Assembly: GCA_964537205.1 (NCBI GenBank)
Contig: CAZHZH010000010.1
Coordinates: forward strand, 1 to 43,773
DNA length: 43,773 nucleotides
Direction: 5' to 3'
Source: Colivivens sp964537205
GTDB lineage: Bacteria > Bacteroidota > Bacteroidia > Bacteroidales > Bacteroidaceae
In this document: one piece after another, positions 7,605 to 15,655 of the stretch
Position numbering within the stretch: position 1 is the stretch's first letter
Layout of the letters: every line of letters starts with the position of its first letter
Made by a program: the position numbers and the translations under genes
Notes under the pieces: model-generated
The model's input: the letters and a program-made list of their open reading frames with translations, nothing else
Databases searched by the model: none
Told to the model about the DNA's origin: nothing

Positions 7605-8692
7605 TGATATTCTCCTTTTTCACTTTCTTTTAAGAACTGTAAGAACCGTGCGACACCCTCCTCTACAAGGATTGTAGGGTTGTAGCCGAGGATGCGGCGC
7701 GCCTTGCTGATGTCCGGACAGCGGCGCTGAGGGTTGTTGGTGAGATATTCCTTATCATCGGAAGTGGCATACACGACCTTTCCGTTGTAATCGAAGATCT
7801 CTCTGCCAGCCTTGGCGTAAATCTCCGCAAGTTGTGCGATCGTTATCTCAGGCTTCTCGACACCAATATTGAAATAGTCGTAAGAGCCGTGGAGCAGAAT
7901 CTTGAAATAACCGCACACGGAGTCGGCTATATAGCAGAACGTGCGGGTCGGCGTGCCATTGGAAAGGATTTCTATGTCACGCCCTTCCATCACGGCAAGG
8001 GCGAAGTCGGCAGGTACTCGCTTGTCACCAACGCGCATTCCCGGACCATAGTTGTTGAACGGACGCACTACACCGAGCGGAAGATTGTATTTCTGCGCGA
8101 AGAGCATGCACATCGTCTCACCGAAACGTTTTGACTCGTCATAGCAAGAACGAGGTCCCGTGGCGCATACATAACCATAGTAATCCTCCGATGTAGGCAC
8201 ATGAGCCGCGTCGGGGTTGCCATAGAGTTCGCTCGAAGAGAAGAATAGGAAACCGCGAAGAGGCTTCTGGCAATAGAAGTCCAGCAAACGGCGCAAGCCC
8301 CAGATGTTGGCATCGAGGGTCTCGATAGGATATTTGCGGTAGAACATCGGAGAGGCTATTGACGCCATGTGGATAATCATGTCAGCCTTTTCTGCGCCTT
8401 CCACATTAGCTATGTCGTCCTTGATGATATCGAACTTGCGGATTTCTATCTTCGGATTCGCCTCCAGCTTCTGAATCCACGCCGGACGGCCGAGCATGAA
8501 GTTGTCGAGTCCTATTACCTTGTTGATTCCCAGTCCTTCAGCCTCCTGGGCGAAGAAGTGCATCATGTAATATCCTAAGAATCCGGCACAACCGGTGATA
8601 AGGACGGTAGAGCCGTCGAACTTCGCACGCTCCTCCGCTGTAAGGCCGCCGAGGGTGTGCTTGATGTCGTTTTCTAATATATTCTGTACCAT
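7598..8692 (-). CDS. UDP-glucuronate decarboxylase-like extended SDR
   Basis: 364 residues from the ATG at 8692, which lies 4 nt after the licD stop. A longer start at 8734 would overlap licD by 38 nt and is less likely. Extended SDR: TGCAGFLGYYM is the NAD-binding glycine motif. SSSELYG gives the Ser-Glu pair and CYDESKR the Tyr-x-x-x-Lys. MASIASPMFYRKYPIETLDAN closely resembles the UXS signature HLASPASPxxYxxNPIxT. UXS converts UDP-glucuronate to UDP-xylose through a 4-keto intermediate. With ugd directly downstream this makes a two-step UDP-Glc to UDP-pentose path. A related use, leaving the 4-keto sugar for the aminotransferase of this operon, cannot be excluded. Confidence 0.75.
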   Translation of the reverse strand: MVQNILENDIKHTLGGLTAEERAKFDGSTVLITGCAGFLGYYMMHFFAQEAEGLGINKVIGLDNFMLGRPAWIQKLEANPKIEIRKFDIIKDDIANVEGAEKADMIIHMASIASPMFYRKYPIETLDANIWGLRRLLDFYCQKPLRGFLFFSSSELYGNPDAAHVPTSEDYYGYVCATGPRSCYDESKRFGETMCMLFAQKYNLPLGVVRPFNNYGPGMRVGDKRVPADFALAVMEGRDIEILSNGTPTRTFCYIADSVCGYFKILLHGSYDYFNIGVEKPEITIAQLAEIYAKAGREIFDYNGKVVYATSDDKEYLTNNPQRRCPDISKARRILGYNPTILVEEGVARFLQFLKESEKGEYQW

Positions 8693-8696
8693 AGTT

Positions 8697-9539
8697 TTAA
8701 TTGTTTTTGTGGGCTGGTGAAAGGCCATCCCCATTATAATTGTGATAGGAGTGTTCGAGATCCATGAGATAGAAATTATGTTGCTTGCGGTGTTCTACCG
8801 GCGGCAGCTGCATATAGTCGCCATACATCTGTGAGAGATAATAATCGTAATCCTTAACGCCCATGAAAGTCAATCCCTCAAAAACGTATGGTGCGTAAAC
8901 TCCCTCCACACTCTTCGGCATCACACCTTTCAAGCCGTCCGTGTAGTCAGCTACATATTTTGCCGTGTTGTAGTCGTATTTCAAAAGCAGCTTGCGTATC
9001 TTCCTCTGAAGCTTCTCCATCGTCGTCACCTTGCGGGTAAGCAGGAAGATCCATGAACCAGGACCATGTCCGTGGCGGTAGGGGTCGCGATGCACCCAAT
9101 ACAGAGCCTGACGCAGGAAGCCATAGTGCCACATCTGCAGGTGGCGCGCAATCCATCCCGCCGGAACCGCGTCGAGAGGGAACACGTCTACATAGATACC
9201 GCCGAGGTAGCTGAGGTGCGGTCGTTCGATGAGTGTCGTGGAACCGTCCTGCACCTTGCCGAAAGGCAGCGGGTAATTGGAATCGTTCTCAGCGCACACG
9301 AATTCGAAAGGCTTTGGCAGCCACTCCTTGCTGTGCTTGATAAATTCCTCATAGTCCGGACGCGGCATCAGGATGTCCATATCGTCGTCCCAAGGAATGA
9401 ATCCCTTGTGACGCACCGCGCCTATGAGACTGCCGGCGAAGATACCATAGGTGAGATTGTGCACCTTGCAGCAGGTGTCGATAGCCTCAAGCACCTTCAA
9501 CATCCGCATCTGCAATGGACGAATATCGTAATTTGCCAT
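8697..9539 (-). CDS. LicD family phosphotransferase (copy 1)
   Basis: 280 residues. LicD/fukutin-related nucleotidyltransferase-like fold with IFAGSLIGAVRHKG (33-46) and metal-binding PWDDDMDILMPR (49-60). LicD proteins move phosphocholine from CDP-choline to glycans, and relatives use other CDP-linked donors (fukutin-related protein uses CDP-ribitol). No transmembrane segment is seen, so it should act in the cytoplasm on a sugar acceptor. It lies 28 nt after the cytidylyltransferase gene, which could supply a CDP-linked donor. It is a clear paralogue of the protein at 11574-12503, sharing GAVRHKG and the DDDxDI motif. Confidence 0.8.
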   Translation of the reverse strand: MANYDIRPLQMRMLKVLEAIDTCCKVHNLTYGIFAGSLIGAVRHKGFIPWDDDMDILMPRPDYEEFIKHSKEWLPKPFEFVCAENDSNYPLPFGKVQDGSTTLIERPHLSYLGGIYVDVFPLDAVPAGWIARHLQMWHYGFLRQALYWVHRDPYRHGHGPGSWIFLLTRKVTTMEKLQRKIRKLLLKYDYNTAKYVADYTDGLKGVMPKSVEGVYAPYVFEGLTFMGVKDYDYYLSQMYGDYMQLPPVEHRKQHNFYLMDLEHSYHNYNGDGLSPAHKNN

Positions 9540-9567
9540 ACTAATTCTACACTTTCAAATTCTAACT

Positions 9568-10335
9568 CTATTTTGCCCACGGCGCATCGCCGGCGTTCCA
9601 CATCTCGTTGAGCTTCTCCCGGTCGCGTACCGTGTCCATACACTGCCAGAAACCGTCGTGAAGATAAGCCTTGAGCTGTCCTTCAGTGGCAAGCCTTTCC
9701 AACGGCTCGGCCTCCAGCGTGGTTCTGTCGCCTTCTATGTAGTCGAAAATCTTCGGGTTGAAGACGAAGAATCCACCATTAATCCATCCTTGATTGACTT
9801 GGGGCTTCTCTTTAAAAGAGGTTACGAGTCCGTCACCTGTCAGTTGCAACTCGCCAAAACGTGCTGCGGGATGCACGGCAGTTACTGTGGCGAGCCTGCC
9901 ACTCTCATAATGGGTCTTGACAAGTTTGGAAATATCCACATCGGAGACCGCGTCACCATATGTAAGCATGAAGTCCTCATCGCCTATGACGGGCTGCAGG
10001 CGTTTTACACGGCCACCCGTAAGGGAGTTTTGCCCTGTATCGACAAGGGTCACCTTCCAGTCGCGATGCCTTTCGTTGATGTAGTCTACGTGGTTGTTGC
10101 TGAGGTCGATGGTAAAATCATTGTTCAAGGCGTAGTACTGGAGGAAATAGTCTTTGATCACCTCGGCCTTGTAACCCAATGCTATTACGAACTCGTTGTA
10201 ACCATATTTTGAATAATGGTTCATGATGTGCCAGAGAATAGGCTTTCCACCTATCTCAACCATAGGCTTTGGCACCACTTTGGTGTATTCGGACAAGCGT
10301 GTGCCGAAGCCGCCGGCAAGGATTACTACTTTCAT
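9568..10335 (-). CDS. rfbF: Glucose-1-phosphate cytidylyltransferase
   Basis: 255 residues from the ATG at 10335, which lies 4 nt after the aminotransferase stop. MKVVILAGGFGTRL is the nucleotide-binding signature and VPKPMVEIGGKPILWHIM the sugar-phosphate loop. LVDTGxxSLTGGRVKR, INGGFFVFNP and FWQCMDTVRDREKL are typical of RfbF/DdhA. The family makes CDP-glucose from CTP and glucose-1-phosphate for 3,6-dideoxyhexose synthesis. The usual next enzyme, CDP-glucose 4,6-dehydratase (RfbG), is not in this window, so the fate of the CDP-sugar is unclear. It is embedded between an aminotransferase and LicD in one operon. Confidence 0.87.
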   Translation of the reverse strand: MKVVILAGGFGTRLSEYTKVVPKPMVEIGGKPILWHIMNHYSKYGYNEFVIALGYKAEVIKDYFLQYYALNNDFTIDLSNNHVDYINERHRDWKVTLVDTGQNSLTGGRVKRLQPVIGDEDFMLTYGDAVSDVDISKLVKTHYESGRLATVTAVHPAARFGELQLTGDGLVTSFKEKPQVNQGWINGGFFVFNPKIFDYIEGDRTTLEAEPLERLATEGQLKAYLHDGFWQCMDTVRDREKLNEMWNAGDAPWAK

Positions 10336-10339
10336 AGGC

Positions 10340-11467
10340 TTATAGGGAGTTAATAAGTGAACAGATGAGTTGGAGATCGTCATCCTTGAGTTCTGGATGC
10401 ATAGGCAGCGAGAACACCTCTTCGTAGACTTGCTCCGTTACCGGCAGCCTCGCGCCCTCGGGCAGCGTTCCCATCTCCTTGAAATAAGTAAGGGTGTGGT
10501 TGGGCCTGTACTGGATACCATACTGGATGTCATTCTCCTTGAAGAGCTGTTCCAGCTTGGGACGTTTCCCATTCAGTACGCGAATGACGAAAATATGTGG
10601 AACGATGTCGTTTTTATAATCCATCGCTGTCAGCCTGACGTTGGGATTGTCTTTCAGTAGTCCTGTATATTTCAGAGCTATCTCACGGCGTCTCGGAGCG
10701 AATTCCGGCTCAAAGCGTTTTAACTGCGTTCTGCCAATGGCCGCGAAGATGTTGCTCATGTGGTAACGGTAACCTTGAGCCACTACATCGAACACCCAAC
10801 TGCGCTTACCGGCGTATCTCTTCTCCGAATCCTTCTGAACGCCGAGCAACCGCGCGTCGCTGACCTTCTGTATGATGTCAGGATCCGAAGTGAAGATTGC
10901 ACCGCCTTCACCAGAGGTAATGTTCTTGATGCCGTCAAAGCTGAAGCAGATGATGTCGCCGAACGAACCGATCTTCTTTCCATTCAATGAGCAGCCGAAG
11001 GCGTGTGCGGCATCCTCTACAAGGCGTAGTCCGTGTTCTTTTGCAAATCTCTGATATGCCTCCGCCATCTTGCAGTTGCTGGCGTAGTAGACAGGCATCA
11101 CCGCCGTGGTCTTGGGTGTTATGCGCCTCTCGGCATCCTTCAGGTCGAGAGTCAACGTCTCAGGATCTATCTCACAACTTATAGGACGGCAGCCACAACC
11201 CGTTATCGCCTGATATGAGGAGACAAAGGTAAACGACGGTACGAGTACGTCATCACCTGGACTGGTAACGGCTTGAACGGCAAGATGAAGTGCCGCCGTA
11301 CCACTGTTGACGCAGACGCAACGATAGCCGCCGCCAATAAAATTCTCCAAGTCGCGCTCGAACTCACCGACTTCCGCACCCATTCCTAAATAGCCCACAT
11401 CCTCAATGATGTGAGACACTGCGGCCGACTCTGCCTTGCCGACAACAGACTTTGACAATCTAATCAT
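10340..11467 (-). CDS. DegT/DnrJ/EryC1/StrS family PLP-dependent sugar aminotransferase
   Basis: 375 residues from the ATG at 11467, the first gene of the minus-strand glycan operon. EDAAHAFG (151-158) binds PLP and SFDGIKNITSGEGG (176-189) carries the Schiff-base lysine (Lys181). The lysine excludes the RfbH-type dehydrase, which has histidine there. These enzymes aminate a nucleotide-linked 4-keto or 3-keto sugar with glutamate. Which keto sugar is used cannot be read from the sequence. Candidates are a product of the UXS-like enzyme or a sugar made elsewhere. The upstream in-frame extension to 11608 overlaps the opposite LicD gene and the promoter and is rejected. Confidence 0.85.
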   Translation of the reverse strand: MIRLSKSVVGKAESAAVSHIIEDVGYLGMGAEVGEFERDLENFIGGGYRCVCVNSGTAALHLAVQAVTSPGDDVLVPSFTFVSSYQAITGCGCRPISCEIDPETLTLDLKDAERRITPKTTAVMPVYYASNCKMAEAYQRFAKEHGLRLVEDAAHAFGCSLNGKKIGSFGDIICFSFDGIKNITSGEGGAIFTSDPDIIQKVSDARLLGVQKDSEKRYAGKRSWVFDVVAQGYRYHMSNIFAAIGRTQLKRFEPEFAPRRREIALKYTGLLKDNPNVRLTAMDYKNDIVPHIFVIRVLNGKRPKLEQLFKENDIQYGIQYRPNHTLTYFKEMGTLPEGARLPVTEQVYEEVFSLPMHPELKDDDLQLICSLINSL

Positions 11468-11500
11468 ACTGGTATGATGTGTATTATTTATATTTCGATG

Positions 11501-11526
11501 CAAAGTTACAAATTTAATCAAAGTTA
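11501..11526 (-). promoter_or_regulatory. Tandem -7 boxes for the aminotransferase operon
   Basis: Two copies of TAACTTTG on the minus strand (11526-11519 and 11508-11501) face the aminotransferase start at 11467. The nearer one would give a leader of about 25-35 nt. A clear -33 element at 19-21 nt is not found for either. Confidence 0.5.
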
Positions 11527-11558
11527 TTGCATCACTTTGGACTTTTTCCATAACTTTG
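11526..11558 (+). promoter_or_regulatory. Promoter of the divergent licD-glycosyltransferase pair
   Basis: TTG (11527-11529) is separated by 21 nt from TAACTTTG (11551-11558). The ATG at 11574 follows 15 nt later, so the leader is very short. The element shares the divergent intergenic space with the minus-strand boxes. Confidence 0.6.
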
Positions 11559-11573
11559 CAGAAAATATGAAGG

Positions 11574-12503
11574 ATGGAACTCGTAAATCCAGAACCGGAG
11601 ACACGCAATGGCTATTATATCTCCGCGGATATGAAAAAAGTATGGGCGGTACAGCTCGACATGCTTCAGAAGCTCATCGATGTATGCAAACAGAACGGGC
11701 TTCGTCTCTGGTGTGACGGAGGCACCCTGCTTGGAGCCGTGCGCCACAAGGGGTACATACCTTGGGATGACGACATCGATATCTGTATGCCGCGTCCCGA
11801 CTACGACCGTCTTGGCGAGATAGCCCCCGACTTCTTTAAAGAGCCGTACTTTTATCAGACGGCGAAGACCGACGTGCATTACTATCGCGGACACGCCCAA
11901 CTGCGACGCAGCGACACCGCCGACATACGCCCGTCAGACTGCTATCGTCCGTTCAACCAAGGCATATTCATCGACATTTTCCCTATCGAAGGCTACCCTG
12001 AGGACACGGGAAAAGCGTACAACGTCATCCGGCTCGCCAGAAAGAGGATGAAAGAACTGAAAAGCATTGACTACCCCATCATCTGGTCCGGGCGCATCAG
12101 CCTCATATTCCGCAAATACTTTTGGCGCAGGAAGGTGGCCAAGGAGGGGTTTTACAGTCTCTACAAGCCCATAGAGGACATACTGAGAACCTGTCCATGG
12201 GACGGTGCCGACCGCGTGGCACAACTTGCCATTGACGGCGACCGCTTCATCTTCGACAAGTCTGTATTCGACAAGACCCTGTGGGTTCCGTTCGAGAACT
12301 TGACGGTTCCCATACCTGTCGGTTACGACAAGTTCCTGCGCACACAATACGGCGACAACTACATGACCCCGGTCATGGCTCCTACAAACCACGGACAATT
12401 AGTGCTTGACACAGATCACAGTTATAAGGAGTTAATGCCGCGTGTGAGAAAAGAGTACCGCAAAACAGCAATAAAAAGACTACTCTGGAAATTAAGGAAA
12501 TAA
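11574..12503 (+). CDS. LicD family phosphotransferase (copy 2)
   Basis: 309 residues. LRLWCDGGTLLGAVRHKG (43-60) and PWDDDIDICMPRPDYD (63-78) carry the metal-binding aspartates of the LicD fold. It should transfer a phosphorylated moiety from a CDP-linked donor to a glycan. The C-terminus is basic (KEYRKTAIKRLLWKLRK), possibly associating with the membrane. It is separated by only 2 nt from the downstream glycosyltransferase, so the two are co-transcribed, divergently from the operon that holds the first LicD copy. Its PRPDY stretch and GAVRHKG match the first copy, while the middle of the protein differs, suggesting a different donor or acceptor. Confidence 0.82.
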   Translation: MELVNPEPETRNGYYISADMKKVWAVQLDMLQKLIDVCKQNGLRLWCDGGTLLGAVRHKGYIPWDDDIDICMPRPDYDRLGEIAPDFFKEPYFYQTAKTDVHYYRGHAQLRRSDTADIRPSDCYRPFNQGIFIDIFPIEGYPEDTGKAYNVIRLARKRMKELKSIDYPIIWSGRISLIFRKYFWRRKVAKEGFYSLYKPIEDILRTCPWDGADRVAQLAIDGDRFIFDKSVFDKTLWVPFENLTVPIPVGYDKFLRTQYGDNYMTPVMAPTNHGQLVLDTDHSYKELMPRVRKEYRKTAIKRLLWKLRK

Positions 12504-12505
12504 CA

Positions 12506-13543
12506 ATGAAGCCACACCGAATGATATACATCTCACGTTGTTACCGCAATCTTACCGCCGCCGGCAACAAGGCGAAGACGGACAATGAGACGACGATGCG
12601 GGAAATGGGATTCACTAACGTCGGACTGCCACAAAAAGTAGGTTCTAACGGGATGTTCATATTCTGCTATGACTTGGCGGGAGTGATAAAGGCCTGCCTG
12701 TCCATACGCAAGGGCGACATCCTCGTTCTTCAATATCCAGTAAAGAAGTACTTCTCATTCATCTGTGATGCGGCACATCTGCACGGGGCGGAAGTCATTG
12801 CGCTGATTCATGACTTGGGTTCATTCCGCAGGAAAAAGCTTACTATCGCCAAAGAGATTGGACGGCTGTCACACGCCGATTGCGTCATTGCAAGCAACCA
12901 GGCCATGGAGCAATGGCTCAAAAGCAACGGACTGAAAGTGAACACTACGTCTTTGGGACTGTTCGACTATCGTTCTGAAGCCTCTCCTCAACCATCCGCA
13001 TCGAGCAAGAGAGGACTCAGCATAGTATACGCCGGTTCGCTTGCGCCACGGAAGAATTCATTCTTCATGCAGTTTCCTCAAACGGTCAAAAGACTGAAGG
13101 TTCATATTTATGGCAATGGCGACGCTATGCCTTCGCTGAAGAACGACCCACACATCGTTTTTCACGACTTCACTCCAGCCGACGAGTTCATCACTCATTG
13201 CGACGGCGATTTCGGACTGGTCTGGGATGGCGACTCGCTCGATGCGTGCACCGGCTCATTTGGCGGCTACTTACGCTACAACTCCCCCCATAAGGCATCC
13301 TTCTACCTCCGTGCCGGACTGCCAATTATAGCATGGACAGAGTCCGCCATAGCACCAATAATAGAAAAGGAAGGCATTGGCATAACCATCCATTCGCTCA
13401 AAGACCTCTCCGACCAGCTCGCCGACATTAAGGCACAAGATTATTCAGCGATGCGGCAAAGGGTCATGACTGTCGCTGAACAGCTGAAACATGGGGAGTA
13501 CTTCAGAAAGGCAATTGAAAAGGCGGTGAAATTAGTGCAATAA
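12506..13543 (+). CDS. Glycosyltransferase, beta-1,6-galactofuranosyltransferase-like
   Basis: 345 residues. Two Rossmann-like halves of the GT-B type: the N-terminal half includes ISRCYRNLTAAGNKAKTDNE and DILVLQYPVKKY, and the C-terminal half has IVYAGSLAPRKNSF, the glycine/basic donor motif, and PIIAWTESAIAPIIEKEGIGI near the end. The order of motifs resembles the galactofuranosyltransferase family (WbbI/GlfT1-like). The sugar transferred is therefore probably a galactofuranose or similar, though no UDP-galactopyranose mutase is in the window. Translationally linked to licD copy 2. Its last 12 nt overlap the 3' end of the opposing GT2 gene. Confidence 0.7.
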   Translation: MKPHRMIYISRCYRNLTAAGNKAKTDNETTMREMGFTNVGLPQKVGSNGMFIFCYDLAGVIKACLSIRKGDILVLQYPVKKYFSFICDAAHLHGAEVIALIHDLGSFRRKKLTIAKEIGRLSHADCVIASNQAMEQWLKSNGLKVNTTSLGLFDYRSEASPQPSASSKRGLSIVYAGSLAPRKNSFFMQFPQTVKRLKVHIYGNGDAMPSLKNDPHIVFHDFTPADEFITHCDGDFGLVWDGDSLDACTGSFGGYLRYNSPHKASFYLRAGLPIIAWTESAIAPIIEKEGIGITIHSLKDLSDQLADIKAQDYSAMRQRVMTVAEQLKHGEYFRKAIEKAVKLVQ

Positions 13544-14542
13544 CTTATATAACTTTATAATGGAGGACAAGAACTTGCTGTTGTGGTTTCTCCTCCAAAT
13601 GGAAATGTAAGGCAGGCAGAAGAAGGGTTTGCTGAGAAGCAGCCTTCCCGTGTCGTGGTAGAGACGTGGATTGTCTTTGCGTATGGCGGTGTCAAACTCG
13701 TCGAGCAAGGAATAATTCTTTGTTGAAAGCCTTAAAAGGCAAGTCCTATAAATAAACCGGCTTCGCCGCAGCAACTTGTATTGCAAGATTTCTCTTACAG
13801 GTTTTGCAAGAGAGTCCATAGCTGTCATTTCTTGCAGCATCGCACAGGTACACGTGATGTTGTCGTCAAAATGTTTGTAAGAAAATCCCGCCGACATTGT
13901 CTGCCCTTCCCGTCCCAAGGTGTAGCGGTACAAAGGAAGGGGGACATATCTGACCGTCTTAACTGCAGACAAGGGCATGAAAGTCCACTCCTGGTCCGTG
14001 TATGAAATGCCTTCTGTCTGATGATACCCAATGGCAAGCAGCATGCTCCTAAGATAGCAAACCTGATGCATCTGTATATTCCACAATTCCTTATGCCGTT
14101 CACAAACCTTGATGAAATCCAAATCGATTCTTCTTTGTAAAGAGCTGGTTACGACTTTTTGCCTGTCAGGCCACACCTTTACATAATCATTTATAACAAG
14201 TTCCGCCTCTGTATTGGCAAGGTCGCGAAGGTAATCTTCAAAGCAGTCCTCGTCAAAAGTGTCGTCAGCATCTAAGACTTTAACATACTTGCCTGTCGCC
14301 TCTTTGATTCCCCGATTTATACAAGAGCCATAATTGCCGTTGGGTTTGTCAATGACTTTGATTACTTCAGGATAACGCCGTGAATAATCCACGGCAACTT
14401 TCGAGGTGTCGTCCTTGCTTCCGTCGTTTATCACAAGCACCTCAACCAAGGCGCTGCTTTCACACAAAAGTGACTGCAGACATTGGGGAAGGTAATCCTG
14501 CATATTATACGAGGGTATGATAATTGTCAGCAACTTACTCAT
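13532..14542 (-). CDS. GT2 family glycosyltransferase
   Basis: 336 residues. The start at 14542 is set by an ATGA overlap with the stop of the upstream gene. GT-A fold: LTIIIPSYNMQDYLPQCLQSLL, then EVLVINDGSKDDT and YVKVLDADDTFD, whose DAD is the metal/nucleotide-sugar DxD motif. The C-terminal third has basic and hydrophobic stretches but no clear transmembrane helix. The acceptor and sugar are unknown. It is the second gene of a two-gene minus-strand unit and converges with the galactofuranosyltransferase-like gene. Confidence 0.83.
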   Translation of the reverse strand: MSKLLTIIIPSYNMQDYLPQCLQSLLCESSALVEVLVINDGSKDDTSKVAVDYSRRYPEVIKVIDKPNGNYGSCINRGIKEATGKYVKVLDADDTFDEDCFEDYLRDLANTEAELVINDYVKVWPDRQKVVTSSLQRRIDLDFIKVCERHKELWNIQMHQVCYLRSMLLAIGYHQTEGISYTDQEWTFMPLSAVKTVRYVPLPLYRYTLGREGQTMSAGFSYKHFDDNITCTCAMLQEMTAMDSLAKPVREILQYKLLRRSRFIYRTCLLRLSTKNYSLLDEFDTAIRKDNPRLYHDTGRLLLSKPFFCLPYISIWRRNHNSKFLSSIIKLYKLLH

Positions 14543-15330
14543 GCACCTATATCCGCAATAGTTGTCAAACCATGAACACAATACTTCATGTTTGGCAAAG
14601 CTACATTTACAGTCTTGTTGCCCGCTGCCACTTTGCCACGTTTGTGCCACAGGTGGTATTCAATCGCGCAAAACTGCGCATATTTCTTTTTAACGCCACA
14701 ATTTAGCAGCCGGTTGAATACATCGACATCTTCACCGCCGTATCCAGTTATGTCTTCGTTGAAACCATTAATGAACTTCAAGTCATCCGCCCATATAGCC
14801 ATGTTTGCGCCACGGCCATACAGAGGATTCCATGAATACATATATTTGGTGACAAAGCGCAACCATGGGGCGTGAACAAGGTTGATCTTACGACTGATGT
14901 CCTGCGTGGTAATACCCAAGGGTATGCGCTCGCCGTCAAGCAACCTGCGGGTAACGCCCTTGCCAAGCTTCACTCTGCCGCCACAGACAAAGCAGCCTTT
15001 TTGGGAAATACGCTCATGGTCGGCAATGAAATGTTTATCGAGGATAATATCCTGATCAATGAACACGATATAGTCGCCGGTGCAATAGGCGCGCAATGCG
15101 TTGTTGCGGGACTTTGCCAGCCGGAATCCCTTGTCAGGGATCCAAGAGTGATATAAAGGACAGGGAAAAGTCTCCTTCTGCCTTGCAATGATGTTCTTGG
15201 TATTTTCCTTAGATCCATCGTCAGCAATAATGACCTCGTCTGGCATACGGGTCTGCCTTCGTACGCTGTTCAAACAAAGGTCTAATGCCTGGGGCCAATT
15301 ATATGTTGAAATTACCAATGAGATTTTCAT
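14539..15330 (-). CDS. GT2 family glycosyltransferase with galactosyltransferase-type C-terminal region
   Basis: 263 residues. ISLVISTYNWPQALDLCLNSV and DEVIIADDGSKENT are the GT-A nucleotide-binding part, and YIVFIDQDIIL gives the DxD-like DQD. The C-terminal region NGFNEDITGYGGEDVDVFNRLL matches the Glyco_transf_7C pattern (GWGGEDxD) found in beta-1,4-galactosyltransferases and chondroitin-type polymerases. It leads a two-gene unit with its own consensus promoter. The specific product is unknown. Confidence 0.83.
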   Translation of the reverse strand: MKISLVISTYNWPQALDLCLNSVRRQTRMPDEVIIADDGSKENTKNIIARQKETFPCPLYHSWIPDKGFRLAKSRNNALRAYCTGDYIVFIDQDIILDKHFIADHERISQKGCFVCGGRVKLGKGVTRRLLDGERIPLGITTQDISRKINLVHAPWLRFVTKYMYSWNPLYGRGANMAIWADDLKFINGFNEDITGYGGEDVDVFNRLLNCGVKKKYAQFCAIEYHLWHKRGKVAAGNKTVNVALPNMKYCVHGLTTIADIGA

Positions 15331-15361
15331 ATTGAAGAATTGACTCTTTGAAAACTTTTTG

Positions 15362-15393
15362 CAAAGTTATAGATAATATTGAACATACACAAA
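15362..15393 (-). promoter_or_regulatory. Promoter of the two GT2 genes
   Basis: On the minus strand TTTG (15393-15390) and TAACTTTG (15369-15362) are 20 nt apart, a full match to the Bacteroidetes consensus. The start point near 15355 leaves a leader of about 25 nt to the ATG at 15330. Confidence 0.82.
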
Positions 15394-15618
15394 TTATTAA
15401 CGGCGATTACTACTGCCCGTAATGAATTTAGTATGCGGCAATAACGAAGTGACACTCTTGCAGCATTCCAAGCCGTCATCGCATGGAGTGTCATGCCCCT
15501 AAGGGACTTGTTCAAAATGGGAAATCACACAATCTGCCTTTTCCGGCAGGATGAGAGAGCATGTTGATGTCTGGAGGACAATAATGGACCGACATTATAA
15601 CAAGTCAAAGGGCAGTTG

Positions 15619-15651
15619 TTGATGAATTACTAAAACAAATTGCTAACTTTG
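15619..15651 (+). promoter_or_regulatory. Promoter abutting the GNAT-TagI start codon
   Basis: TAACTTTG at 15644-15651 with TTG at 15619-15621 (22 nt spacing). The -7 box ends only 4 nt before the ATG at 15656, so the predicted transcript start falls on or inside the start codon. Confidence 0.55.
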
Positions 15652-15655
15652 CACC

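Larger units (their letters stand above)
15331..15655. other. Divergent intergenic region between GT2 genes and the GNAT-TagI gene
   Basis: 325 nt. It holds a consensus promoter for the GT2 genes at its left end and a promoter for the GNAT-TagI gene at its right end. The middle (about 15400-15610) shows nothing recognisable. A 62-codon minus-strand open frame there lacks RBS and homology. Confidence 0.6.

Noticed and set aside
10340..11467. RfbH-type CDP-6-deoxy-sugar dehydrase, suggested by the neighbouring rfbF
   Set aside because: The PLP site has lysine (GIKNITSGEGG), not the histidine of RfbH, and no iron-sulphur cysteines are seen.
10340..11608. Longer aminotransferase with 47 extra N-terminal residues
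   Set aside because: The extension runs through the divergent promoter region and into the opposite licD gene; the ATG at 11467 begins the normal protein.
15327..15515. 62-codon minus-strand open frame upstream of the GT2 gene
   Set aside because: It covers the consensus GT2 promoter and has no ribosome site or recognisable family.
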